A DNA stretch of 64,000 nt, from the NCBI GenBank assembly GCA_003116975.1, contig BGKB01000012.1, positions 124,001 to 188,000 of the forward strand. Reading direction: 5' to 3'. The DNA is from Aurantiochytrium sp. KH105 (lineage: Eukaryota; Sar; Bigyra; Thraustochytrida; Thraustochytriidae). The notes beneath the pieces are model-generated. The model was not told the DNA's origin, searched no databases, and saw nothing but the letters and a program-made list of their open reading frames with translations. Both the position numbers and the translations under genes were made by a program. This document shows positions 1 to 8,640 of the stretch, in pieces. How positions within the stretch are numbered: position 1 is the stretch's first letter; each line of letters opens with the position of its first letter.

Positions 1-2727
1 ATCCCATTCGTCCTCCTCTTCGTTCTCTAGCGCAGAGTCATCAGGCCCGGACTCATGCTGCTCAGCGCATTTTTGATCCGGCACGAGCGACTCAGCTGCG
101 TCAAGGCAATCGTCTAGCTTCTGCATTGCCATATCCAGCAGACCCTCGGCTTGAGGTCCTATTCTTGGTTGCGGATTTCCATCAAACGTCCCAAATGACG
201 CTTGATGAAAGGCAATGAGAGCGCATTGCACGAGCTTTTGTCCAAGGGGCCCAAGGTCTGTCGAGGCTCGACCAAAAACGAGCGATACTGACTTGGCAAG
301 GATCCATGGGGCAGGATGGCAGCTGGCGAGGAGAAGCATGGCATCAATGATGGCGACCTGCTCGGCCGTCTCGTGCACGACCTCGGCCAGCCAATGGTCA
401 AGAAACGGTGCTATCCACGTGCGCTCTTCCGCGGTGAGCATCTGGCAAAATTGCGGCAAGTATTTCGCCACAACAGTAACAAAGCCCACATAACGATTCC
501 GTGCTCGTCGACGAATCTCAGCAACTTCCGAGTGATCTGTGCACTGGCCTTGCGAGCGAGAGCGCGATCGTGCTGGCTGGCTGTTGCTGCGCTGTAAACG
601 CTGCTGCCTTGGAAATGCCATTTCGCGAAGTGCTCGAAGATATTCGCACAAGACTTGAAGTCGCCGACGCTGATCGGCGTGGAAGTTCACGTTATGGGCT
701 TGCAGTAGCGTGCTCGCCGACACCATCGCTAGGACGAGGTTTTCCATCACAAGACCGCCCACCAGCGAAACATCCGGTCCACGTGCAGCAGCTGCCGCGG
801 CGCTGTGCAAGAGGGCAACTTCCTCCGCGCGAACAATGGCGTCCTCAAGGACCTGTGGGCCAGCTTCTTTCACAGGAGACTTTGTATAGACAGAGATGCA
901 TGGAACTGAGGTTGCGTTGCATGGCAAAAGAGCTTGCTTTAGATATGCCTGAATGGTTTCGGCTCGAATCCAGTCGTCCACGTCGGGTCGCGCCCAAACG
1001 GCAAAGAGTGTCTCTGGCGTGACGCGACGCGCGACCTCCACAAAGAGGGGACAGATTTGCTGAGCCATGCGCTGCAACTCGAACTTGTCTCCGCAAGCAC
1101 GCCGCGAAATCACCGCGAGAATCTTGTGAGCGACAGCATCAAAGAGATGGGCAGCCTCTGAGAGGAAGCCAGTGGGCTCGCTAAGCTCCTTGAGTACTTG
1201 CTCGATGACGAATAATCTTCCTTCGTGCTCTTGCCAGCTTGCCTGCGGAGGCATTTCGACGAGTCTCTCAAGCAAAGCAAGAGCATTTGCTTGTTGTTGC
1301 TCTGGATCCTCTTGATGACGGATGCTTGCCATGACAGCGCCACAACAAGCCTGTCGCACGGTCGAAGCTTCGTGACCGAGCAGTGGCAAGAGCTGGAGAG
1401 CAAACGGCAAGTCGCAGAGATTCTGCGTTAGAGGGTAGAGCTTCTCCACAAGACTCAACAGTCCATCTGCGTGATAAGGACAAAGAACGTGGCCAGCCTT
1501 GATCGTTTCGAGAGCCCGCTGCATGAGGGTCTCCGCATGCAGTGCACGTCTTGGCCCCGCGACGTCAACGCAAGTCTGCGCGAGCGCAAGAGCGGATTCC
1601 CGAATGCAAGGCTGCTCGTGAGCAAGAGCTCGCATGGCTATATGCTTGGCGCGGTCGAGTCTTTCATCGTCGCGAAGTGCTGGAAAGCTGTGAAGGCATG
1701 CGCGCACAGCCAAAAGACCGCCATCCTGCGCCTTCCAGAACAGCACAGCATCATTCTCCTCGTTCTCCTTGCTGCAAGCGATGGTGTTCTCCTCCTCGTT
1801 CGAAAAGAGCCGGAGACAGTGCTGGAAGATCCTTCGCTGCAGCGTGACATTCTCCAGCGGAATGGCTGTCTTGACACATGCAACGCATTTTTTCCGTGTC
1901 GCTGACCACACGTCAGCGATGGCGAGCATGAAAAAGTGAACAAGAGCATCCGCCGAGGGTCGAGTGCCGTGCGACGCAAGCTCCAAGCCTGCGCAATAGC
2001 AGCGTTGACGGGTCAGCGGGTCGTCCTTGGCAGCGACACAGTAGTCTTCTAGTGCTTGCAATAAGTCATCTGCAGACGCTTTGCACGGAGCAAGAGCTTT
2101 TGCAAGATCGTCTTGAGGATTTGTGTCCGCAATAACCTGTACAAGCCAGGCATTGAGATCCGAATGATTTGATACTCGATCGTCAATTGGGTGAGTGTTC
2201 TGCACGTTCACATTCTGCTCGGTCGTTACGTCATCGTGAGACGAAGGGACCTTATGGTTTTCTTGCGAAGCTTGCGCAGTGACGTGTTTCGACGTGTTGG
2301 GAGGCACAGGTGCCACCGCTCGTCGAGAAAGAGGGACCGCTGTTGGAATTCCTGAAGTCTCGGAGGTGCTTCTTCTCCACGAGAACATTTGCGTCCTTGT
2401 TTTTGCTGTTGGGGTTGGCGTTGTTGTCGTCGTCGTCGTCGTGGTTCCGTGTCGGGACACCTCCGTTCTGAGAACCGAGTTCTTTTCGAGTTCGTCGTTG
2501 TTGTTTTGGCTGTTGCAGCTGCACTTGCTGCTGCTACTACTAGTGCTGCTGCGGCTGCTGTCACTACGCTGTATTTGCGAATATGCACCAAGCGGGGGCG
2601 CGGAAGGTGAGCGTCTCCGTTCTTCGTATTGTTCCTTTTCAGGCCGGCGACGGTGGTTGTTTACGTCCGATATCATGTCCTCGCGCTCTCCACGAAGGTC
2701 TTCTTCTTCTTCTGCCCTCGTTTCCAT
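1..2727 (-). CDS. Large helical-repeat (HEAT/ARM-like) protein, 3' end missing
   Basis: Open frame from an ATG at 2727 running off the left edge; 909 residues are visible and the C-terminus is outside. I do not recognise the family. The first ~190 residues are low complexity: acidic/arginine-rich, then Ser runs and a Thr run encoded by a CGT-type repeat near 2428-2445. From about residue 190 on the protein is almost entirely amphipathic helix of HEAT/ARM character, for example a segment reading SWQEHEGRLFVIEQVLKEL near 1170-1240. An Arg/Ser patch (RSRSRS) lies near 555-590. The visible end is very acidic (EEEDEW). Such helical solenoids are usually scaffolds or transport receptors, but no specific function can be assigned. 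An in-frame stop lies upstream of the ATG at 2758-2760, which supports the start. Divergent to the complex I gene at 3556. Confidence 0.75.
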   Translation of the reverse strand, partial: METRAEEEEDLRGEREDMISDVNNHRRRPEKEQYEERRRSPSAPPLGAYSQIQRSDSSRSSTSSSSSKCSCNSQNNNDELEKNSVLRTEVSRHGTTTTTTTTTPTPTAKTRTQMFSWRRSTSETSGIPTAVPLSRRAVAPVPPNTSKHVTAQASQENHKVPSSHDDVTTEQNVNVQNTHPIDDRVSNHSDLNAWLVQVIADTNPQDDLAKALAPCKASADDLLQALEDYCVAAKDDPLTRQRCYCAGLELASHGTRPSADALVHFFMLAIADVWSATRKKCVACVKTAIPLENVTLQRRIFQHCLRLFSNEEENTIACSKENEENDAVLFWKAQDGGLLAVRACLHSFPALRDDERLDRAKHIAMRALAHEQPCIRESALALAQTCVDVAGPRRALHAETLMQRALETIKAGHVLCPYHADGLLSLVEKLYPLTQNLCDLPFALQLLPLLGHEASTVRQACCGAVMASIRHQEDPEQQQANALALLERLVEMPPQASWQEHEGRLFVIEQVLKELSEPTGFLSEAAHLFDAVAHKILAVISRRACGDKFELQRMAQQICPLFVEVARRVTPETLFAVWARPDVDDWIRAETIQAYLKQALLPCNATSVPCISVYTKSPVKEAGPQVLEDAIVRAEEVALLHSAAAAAARGPDVSLVGGLVMENLVLAMVSASTLLQAHNVNFHADQRRRLQVLCEYLRALREMAFPRQQRLQRSNSQPARSRSRSQGQCTDHSEVAEIRRRARNRYVGFVTVVAKYLPQFCQMLTAEERTWIAPFLDHWLAEVVHETAEQVAIIDAMLLLASCHPAPWILAKSVSLVFGRASTDLGPLGQKLVQCALIAFHQASFGTFDGNPQPRIGPQAEGLLDMAMQKLDDCLDAAESLVPDQKCAEQHESGPDDSALENEEEDEWD

Positions 2728-2820
2728 TCCGTGGCGCCAGCAAAAGTTAATCCTGGCTCACGAATACTCGCGCGCGCTCGGTGCTGCTCGCTCGTTTGCC
2801 TCTCAGACACGCTCGAATTT

Positions 2821-2846
2821 ACGCACGCACGCACGCACGTACGCAC
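2821..2846. repeat. (CGCA)n microsatellite
   Basis: Five or more copies of a CGCA tetranucleotide with one T interruption, upstream of the left-edge gene. Confidence 0.85.
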
Positions 2847-3433
2847 TCGCGCGCACCCGAGAAACTCCGATCAATCACAATCACAATCATAAACTCCCCC
2901 GCCAGGGCGTCTGTCTCAAGCGTCCTGAGGTAGCCGTTGATCCCCATCGTGCACGATACCCCGCGCGCGGCGGGGGCAAACTGTCCGGGCTGCGAGGGAC
3001 GGCGGCGAAAAGGCGCGGCTGCAATGATTTTGCTGCGTTTCCGGCAGCAATTCGCCCGCTGCAGCCGCGCCGCTGTCGGCCGCCAAAGAGCAGACAGCCG
3101 AGCCGCACTGCCGCCGCCGCACCGCGAGCGCAGGTGAGTCGCACGCGCCGGCCGCGCGCGCCCGCGCCCGCGGCCCGCGCCTCCGCGCTGCCTGCGCGCC
3201 GACCGCCCCTCGCGCCGGCCGCGGGTGGGGCCGAGGGAGATGGCGGGATGAGGGAATGAAGGGATGAAAAGAGTGAATGGATGACTGCCTGCTTGGTCGC
3301 GCCGCGTGTCCACGGCGCGCTTGCTGCTCGAGGGCAGCGTTGAGGCGGGAGCTGGGGAGAAGCGTGAAGAGGCGGCTCGGAAAGTCGATGAAGAGTCTCG
3401 CGGGGAATATACGTGAAGAACGTTTTACTAACA

Positions 3434-3466
3434 GCGACGATGACGATGACGATGACAATGACGATC
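3434..3466. repeat. (GACGAT)n microsatellite
   Basis: About five imperfect copies of a six-base unit, about 90 bp upstream of the NDUFS6 ATG. Confidence 0.8.
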
Positions 3467-3555
3467 ACTTTAATCATGCTAAACAACGACCGTCGATGAT
3501 GATGATGATGATAACGAAATTGTGCAGAAAAAGTAGCATTAGATAGTGCACAACA

Positions 3556-3915
3556 ATGCAGGCCGCACGGGTCTCGATGTTGAGGGCCGCTCGCGTGTCG
3601 ACGCAGCGCGCCACGCTCGCTCGCGCCGGCGCCTGCCAGGCGCACGGTTGGACCCAGCAGCAGACCCGGAGCTATTACAAGGTTCGGGAGGACTCGGCGG
3701 AAGCCACTGGCCGATTCAACAACCCGCAGCGGAGTAACGCGCAGGAGCTCGTGAACGAGATTCCCCCTATCGAGACCGACAAGGAGACGATTGTCTGCGA
3801 CGGCGGTGGCGGCTCCCTCGGTCACCCTGTCGAGTACATTCAGGTTGACAGAGTCACCTTTGGTCCTTCTACCTGCAAATACTGCGGTCTGCGCTGGATC
3901 GCCAAGAAGAAGTAA
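3556..3915 (+). CDS. NDUFS6: NADH:ubiquinone oxidoreductase Fe-S protein 6 (13-kDa zinc-finger subunit), mitochondrial
   Basis: 119 residues. The C-terminal half is the CHCC zinc-finger domain of the complex I accessory subunit: CDGGGGSLGHP (81-91), then an aromatic strand, then CKYCGLRW (107-114), giving the ligand set Cys81, His90, Cys107 and Cys110. In the known family this zinc protein sits at the peripheral-arm N module and is needed late in complex I assembly in the mitochondrial matrix. The first ~40 residues are rich in Arg and Ala, lack acidic residues and look like a mitochondrial targeting peptide. The protein ends in a short Lys run. ATG at 3556 is the first Met and has A at -3. 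Convergent with the transposase-like gene, 219 bp away. Confidence 0.93.
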   Translation: MQAARVSMLRAARVSTQRATLARAGACQAHGWTQQQTRSYYKVREDSAEATGRFNNPQRSNAQELVNEIPPIETDKETIVCDGGGGSLGHPVEYIQVDRVTFGPSTCKYCGLRWIAKKK

Positions 3916-4134
3916 ACAAGTTCAGTCTGGTCTCACAGTCAGTCCCGCGTCGTTTAAAAAGAAAAATAAGCAAAAAACATACCCACACACAAGAGACATT
4001 TTCGATTCTGACAACCTTTTCCTTCCAAACCTTTGCAAGCTTTTTGCATTGATAAATTCGAATCAAGAGAAGAAAATGTGAGTAGAAAAGGCAAGTGAGA
4101 GAAGAAAGAAGAAGAAAGCTAAAGAGAATATTGG

Positions 4135-7100
4135 TTACACGCCGTGCACGTGCCTCTTTTTGTGCGCCTTTTTCAGTCCAGCAATACGCTGCTTGAGTTT
4201 TCGATCATCAGGAAAGTCTTCGTTCACAGCTCCATGCTTGCCAAACTGAGCCTTGACCGCATTAAGCAGGTCCCGAGGACGCACGTCGGCGTTGCCGTAG
4301 ATTTTTGACTGCAGAAAGTCATCGACCTGATGAGGAATCTGGCAAGGCCTGCCGCGCTTGCGTGGGCGTTCGTTCGCGTCTCCGGGGTCCGGATGCCGCG
4401 CACGTCCTTGGTCACCTTCTCCATCGCAACGCTCGATCAACTTTTTAATTTCAAAGGGCCCAGGGAGCCGATAAAGTTCGGGTTGAGCTCGGATGAGAGC
4501 GCTACTGACTTCGAGGGGCGCAACGGTGAGATTTCGCAGAATTCCTCGCAAATCTTGGCGACACAGATTCGCAAAGCTGTGTCCAAAGGGCGACTCCTCT
4601 GGCAACCCGCGCCGAGCCCAGCCTTGGGCTTGCATGATTAACACGTCAAGCTCAGGAACGTTCCCGGCAGCTTCAAAGTCGGGCAGTGATTCGTCGCCTT
4701 CTTGCACGTTCAGGAACCCCTCGAGCAGTAAGTTTTTCGCGTGGCGTACAGCAGTTGCAATGAGGTCCCGACGCTGCGGCAAAAGGTTGGGCGCAGGTTC
4801 TGAAGAGGAGTGCGCGCCTTCCTCCGTGTAGCGCTGAAGCAAGCTCACTGCGCTGGAGCACCTGATAATGCTTACGCCTGTGACAAAAATCTCGTCCGAG
4901 AAGTGAGCAGTGCCGTATCCAGAGATTGCGTTTGGCGCATGCTCAGCGTCAAGGTCATCGTCCACATCCGAATCAGCGTCTTGAGCGGCTTCCTCTGTCG
5001 GCACGGTTTCGGGCCGAGCAAGAAAGTAGTCGAAGTCGCCATCTGCGGTAGATACATCCTTGTCAGCGGCAGCGGGCACGCCACGCGCCATACCAGGAAA
5101 GGCGGGCGGCGGAGGCGGAGACAATGTTGTCGGGACAAATTGATCTTGCTGCTGCTCTGCGTGTTGCATGTGCGGCACGTCTGCGGGTACATGATCCCCG
5201 AGATGCTGGTGCTGGTGATTTTGGTGCTGGTGAACTTGGTGCTCTTGGTCTTGTTCGGAGACTGCGTACTCCACATCGACAAGACCGCAATCTTTAAGCT
5301 CACGCATAGCAAGCTCTTTGTCTGTAAAACCCAGCGTACCTGCTTCAATGTGAATCGTCACGTCAATACCAGGTCCAACTTGAGGATGTGACCATACTTT
5401 GAAAAGCAGGGCTTGCTTGCTCGTGCGTATGTCATTGGGCGTGAGAAGTGGTTCCGTTTCGTCTTTGGACTTGAGGAATTGGATCTCTGCAGCGCGTCCG
5501 GCGAACGAGGCAAATTCCGTGGCGACTCGGGAAAAAGCTGCACATGTGGCCTCGAGGCCTTGGCGATCAAGACGAACAAGCTGCACAATGCTATTCGAGA
5601 CGCCCCCGCCCCAAGCAAGTGCCCCTGCTACACCTCGCGCTGTGATAATGCATCGTACTTTGCCGGGCACCGAACGTTTTGCAAAGCGCTTCAAGTGCAC
5701 GCGACCGTGGGCAAAATGCCTCGCCAGAGGACCTTTGTCCTTTCTGGACTCCTCGCGAATCACACGATCAATATGGAGCGTGCCGCGAGTATTGATGAGG
5801 GCCAATAGAAAGACAAGCTGTGGGCTGGGCTCCTCGAAGTGACGAATGGTGAGTGATTTGATGTGCGGAGCCTCGCTGTGCAGCTGCGCCAAGAACGCCT
5901 CCATGCAGGTAGCCATGGTGACAGCGCTCACGTTTCCGTCCACAGGTGCATCGATGATTTGATCTGCATAGATTGTTTGCTTGATAGCGCGCCCATCGGC
6001 CCACACGTAGAAATCGCACCGGATACAGTGCCAGAGGACGCCCGCATCGGGTAGAATAGCGGCGTCTCCAACGCTGGGGTAAACGGCACTTCGATTCCAG
6101 TCTGCAGTAATGATAGCGCTCGTACTGGAGGAACGGGTCTGTTCCGTTTCGAGACGCATCGCCTCGTCAAAGGATTTCATCACACGTTCATGATTGATTG
6201 CGCGAAGTTGATACGCATAGAAGAGAAGAAATTTCTTTTGCACGTTGTGCAGAGCAAATCGCGCATCTGCCTTTGCTGCGTCGCTTCGTCCTGCGGTCGA
6301 TTCCTCGATACAACGATGCAGATTGTGAATGAGAAAAAACGCAAACTTGCAAGCGTTGCAACGGACGTTATGAGCGGAAGACACGGTACTTGCAGACACA
6401 GGCTGTGTGAGTGCATATGTTAGATCATGAAAGCACACCTCTGGCGGAAATTGCTTGCTGACATGGTCATGAAACTTTTGCTTCAAAAAGTTCTGCGCAA
6501 TCGAGAGCTGCCTTTTCAGGTACTCGTGGAGTTTTGGGTCGACCGAGAAGTCCTCAATGATACGGTGCATCAGGACACAGGGATCATCCACGAGCATCCC
6601 GGTCCAGGCGTCTTTTTTTGGATCGACCTCGGTCTCATCTGCACTGCCAACGGTGAGAAGTGAGAGCAGCTTGTAAAAACTTGAGCGGCTAATCGCCGCT
6701 TTGGGTTTGCTCGCGTCCCCATTGTTGCTGGAATGAATGACATAGCTCCCGTAAATCTGACACTCGGGCTTGCGACGGATGAGCACTGGAAGTTCTACGG
6801 ATTCGCGCGCAGAAAGGTGGATTGTGTGATTGCTCCAGGAAAGTTTTGAGAGGTTATCTTCAGAGAGGAGAAAACGCACAGCCTCCTCGAGGCCGTCAGC
6901 ATTGAAGGTCGTGCGACTGATGACAGAGCGCTGTAGGATTTCACCCGAGGCCATGCGGCGAAAGTCCAGGTAAGCCTTTTCGCGAGTCGACGAGCCAAGT
7001 GTGAAGCCCTTTTCATCACGCAACTGCGTGATTGTTTTCAATTGCAATCCTTTGACAAGCACCGCGTGCGCGACGCGACGCTGAACGGTGCGTCGCGGCG

Positions 7101-7641
7101 ACTTTTCAATGATCGTCGCTAGAGCGTTTGTAACATTGCGAATCTCTTTGCGAGTCGAGACCTCTGTCTGCGCGTTTTGTTTGAGAATTTTGGCAGCCAC
7201 GTCATAAACGAGATCCATGGCATCTGCTGGGCAAAGCGTTTTTGCTATGGTGACGATTGATTCCTGCAGCATGTCTTCCATGGCTTTCCACCCGGCGGGA
7301 TCCTCGACGCGAAGGAGTTTGTTGTTTTCCCTGGCAGAGGGGTCGGGCAACGTGGCAAGGGTCTCCGGGTCCCACCCGAGCACCTTTTGCAATTTGTCTA
7401 CAGAGGGCGCGGTCTCATTGCCCGCGTTCGCATTGGCGGCCCCATTGCCGTTGGGGTCCTCGCCCTGCCTTCTCTCGTGCACTGCCTCGTTGTCCTGCTC
7501 CCCTTGTTGGACGTGGTCCTGCTCTCCCATGGCCTGATCCTGGCCATTATTATGACTATGTCCTACGCTGCCATGGGGGGGCTCTGGCTGCTCCATGAGC
7601 GTGTGGTGCTGCTGCTCCGTGGCGTGCGAGTCTGCGTCCAT
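4135..7641 (-). CDS. Transposase-derived RNase H-like protein, probably domesticated
   Basis: 1168 residues from the ATG at 7641. The frame stays open upstream through a GGCA/CTCGC repeat and could start at an ATG at 7737, but that extra 32 residues is translated repeat. Order: acidic, His/Gln-rich N-terminus (1-85); helical region; a 'SRSSFYKLL' segment (~318-326); a Cys pair (NVRCNACKF, ~425-433); 'ITADWNRS' (~511-518); 'REESRKDKGPLARHFAHGRV' (~629-648) followed by 'VRCIITARGVAGAL' (~662-675); a Gln/His-rich linker; and a basic C-terminus with 'RPRKRGRPCQ'. The order (an Asp-Trp strand, an E..GK..D/R-type segment, then an 'I.TA..v..AL' segment) is what I recall from transposon-encoded RNase H-like proteins in animals and stramenopiles. 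The position where that family has a D-N-A motif reads HFEE, so catalysis is doubtful. Shares an upstream region with the AT-hook gene. Family assignment is from memory of patterns. Confidence 0.6.
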   Translation of the reverse strand: MDADSHATEQQHHTLMEQPEPPHGSVGHSHNNGQDQAMGEQDHVQQGEQDNEAVHERRQGEDPNGNGAANANAGNETAPSVDKLQKVLGWDPETLATLPDPSARENNKLLRVEDPAGWKAMEDMLQESIVTIAKTLCPADAMDLVYDVAAKILKQNAQTEVSTRKEIRNVTNALATIIEKSPRRTVQRRVAHAVLVKGLQLKTITQLRDEKGFTLGSSTREKAYLDFRRMASGEILQRSVISRTTFNADGLEEAVRFLLSEDNLSKLSWSNHTIHLSARESVELPVLIRRKPECQIYGSYVIHSSNNGDASKPKAAISRSSFYKLLSLLTVGSADETEVDPKKDAWTGMLVDDPCVLMHRIIEDFSVDPKLHEYLKRQLSIAQNFLKQKFHDHVSKQFPPEVCFHDLTYALTQPVSASTVSSAHNVRCNACKFAFFLIHNLHRCIEESTAGRSDAAKADARFALHNVQKKFLLFYAYQLRAINHERVMKSFDEAMRLETEQTRSSSTSAIITADWNRSAVYPSVGDAAILPDAGVLWHCIRCDFYVWADGRAIKQTIYADQIIDAPVDGNVSAVTMATCMEAFLAQLHSEAPHIKSLTIRHFEEPSPQLVFLLALINTRGTLHIDRVIREESRKDKGPLARHFAHGRVHLKRFAKRSVPGKVRCIITARGVAGALAWGGGVSNSIVQLVRLDRQGLEATCAAFSRVATEFASFAGRAAEIQFLKSKDETEPLLTPNDIRTSKQALLFKVWSHPQVGPGIDVTIHIEAGTLGFTDKELAMRELKDCGLVDVEYAVSEQDQEHQVHQHQNHQHQHLGDHVPADVPHMQHAEQQQDQFVPTTLSPPPPPAFPGMARGVPAAADKDVSTADGDFDYFLARPETVPTEEAAQDADSDVDDDLDAEHAPNAISGYGTAHFSDEIFVTGVSIIRCSSAVSLLQRYTEEGAHSSSEPAPNLLPQRRDLIATAVRHAKNLLLEGFLNVQEGDESLPDFEAAGNVPELDVLIMQAQGWARRGLPEESPFGHSFANLCRQDLRGILRNLTVAPLEVSSALIRAQPELYRLPGPFEIKKLIERCDGEGDQGRARHPDPGDANERPRKRGRPCQIPHQVDDFLQSKIYGNADVRPRDLLNAVKAQFGKHGAVNEDFPDDRKLKQRIAGLKKAHKKRHVHGV

Positions 7642-7716
7642 GGCAGGCAGGCAGGCAGGCAGGCACGCACGCACGCAGCGCCGCCTCGCCTCGCCTCGCC
7701 TCGCCTCTCGCCTCCC
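7642..7716. repeat. (GGCA)n / (CGCA)n / (CTCGC)n compound microsatellite
   Basis: Three abutting short-unit arrays directly upstream of the minus-strand ATG at 7641. They encode the implausible Cys/Ala/Pro and Arg/Glu-rich N-terminal extension if an upstream ATG were used. Confidence 0.85.
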
Positions 7717-7969
7717 GACGTCTCTACGTCCGCGCACTGTGCTCCCGACGCAGACGCGAGGCCAGCTCGCTCTGCAGTTTCCCCAGTCCTCCGCACGGCG
7801 GCCGTCTCCGCGCGCTTGCGCCCGCTCGCCGCGCGGGTCCTCGCGGGTCTGGTCTCCGCGGTCGCGCTCTCGCTCTGCTCGCCCTGCTCGCCCTGCTTGG
7901 GCGACTCGACCTCGACCGCAGCGCTTTCCTCTCTTCCCGCGCCGCCATAGCCGACTTGCGCGGGCGCGC

Positions 7970-8030
7970 GCAAGTCGCGGCTATCGGCCGCCGCAAGTGG
8001 GCTATCGGCCGCCGCAAGTGGGCTTCCGCG
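7970..8030. repeat. 21-bp tandem repeat, about 2.5 copies
   Basis: The unit contains GCTATCGGCCGCCGCAAGTG and is repeated in tandem; the first copy is partial. Confidence 0.75.
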
Positions 8031-8270
8031 GCGACCTAACGACCGGCCGGGCGAGCAGCAGTCGTCGATCGAGACCCGTCCCAGCGCAGCCGGCCCGAGC
8101 GAGCGCGGCTGCGAGCGCGGCTGACCGAGCTGGCCGCGACCGCGCCGCGCTGCGCCGCGCGAGCAGGCCGCGCGGCAGCCACCGCGCCGCAGGCCCTCGC
8201 GCAGGACGCGGCAGCGCCGCCGGGCGCGGGACCGACCCTGAGGGAGGCGAGGAGGGGAAAAACCTGCTTT

Positions 8271-8393
8271 AGCTGCTTTAGCTGCTGCTTTAGCTGCTGC
8301 TGCTTTAGCTGCTGCTGCTTTAGCTGCTGCTGCTTTAGCTGCTGCTGCTTTAGCTGCTGCTGCTTTAGCTGCTGCTGCTTTAGCTGCTGCCGC
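8271..8393. repeat. TTTAG(CTG)n graded tandem repeat
   Basis: Nine TTTAG blocks separated by CTG triplets. Successive spacings are 9, 12 and then six times 15 bp, so the CTG part lengthens from one to three triplets along the array. On the minus strand it reads through as a QQQLK repeat in an otherwise unconvincing frame. Confidence 0.9.
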
Positions 8394-8640
8394 CGCGCGA
8401 GGGGGAGAAGAACATTTAGTAGCGTAGAGCGAGGGCCCACGGCTCGACTTGCTTGGTCGGGGACCGACGTGGCGAAGGGTCTGGCGTGCGAGACGCAGTG
8501 AAGATTCATTCGTTCATTCCAGTGACGTTTCGCTCGACGAGGACGACGACAATTGCGACAACGTGGATAAGACAACTCTCTGGACAGCGGCAAAGTGGGA
8601 GAGAACGTCAAACACGCGAAACAAAAAAGAGTTTGTCGAA

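Larger units (their letters stand above)
2728..3555. promoter_or_regulatory. Divergent intergenic region between helical-repeat gene and NDUFS6
   Basis: No gene supported. It must hold the promoters of both flanking genes, which start outward from it. It contains a CGCA tetranucleotide run (2821-2846), a very GC-rich CpG-dense block (about 2950-3240) and a GACGAT-type run (3434-3466). Open frames on both strands here are GC-driven and lack recognisable domains. Confidence 0.5.
7642..8640. promoter_or_regulatory. Divergent, repeat-rich intergenic region
   Basis: Lies between the ATGs of the transposase-derived gene (minus) and the AT-hook gene (plus). It holds, in order, GGCA and CGCA runs touching the minus-strand start, a CTCGC run (7680-7716), a very GC-rich block, a 21-bp tandem repeat and a 15-bp tandem repeat. 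An open frame upstream of 8641 begins only at a TTG (8449), so I treat it as leader. Confidence 0.5.

Noticed and set aside
2279..3259. 326-codon plus-strand frame
   Set aside because: Antisense to the left-edge gene at its start and GC-driven in the promoter; no domain.
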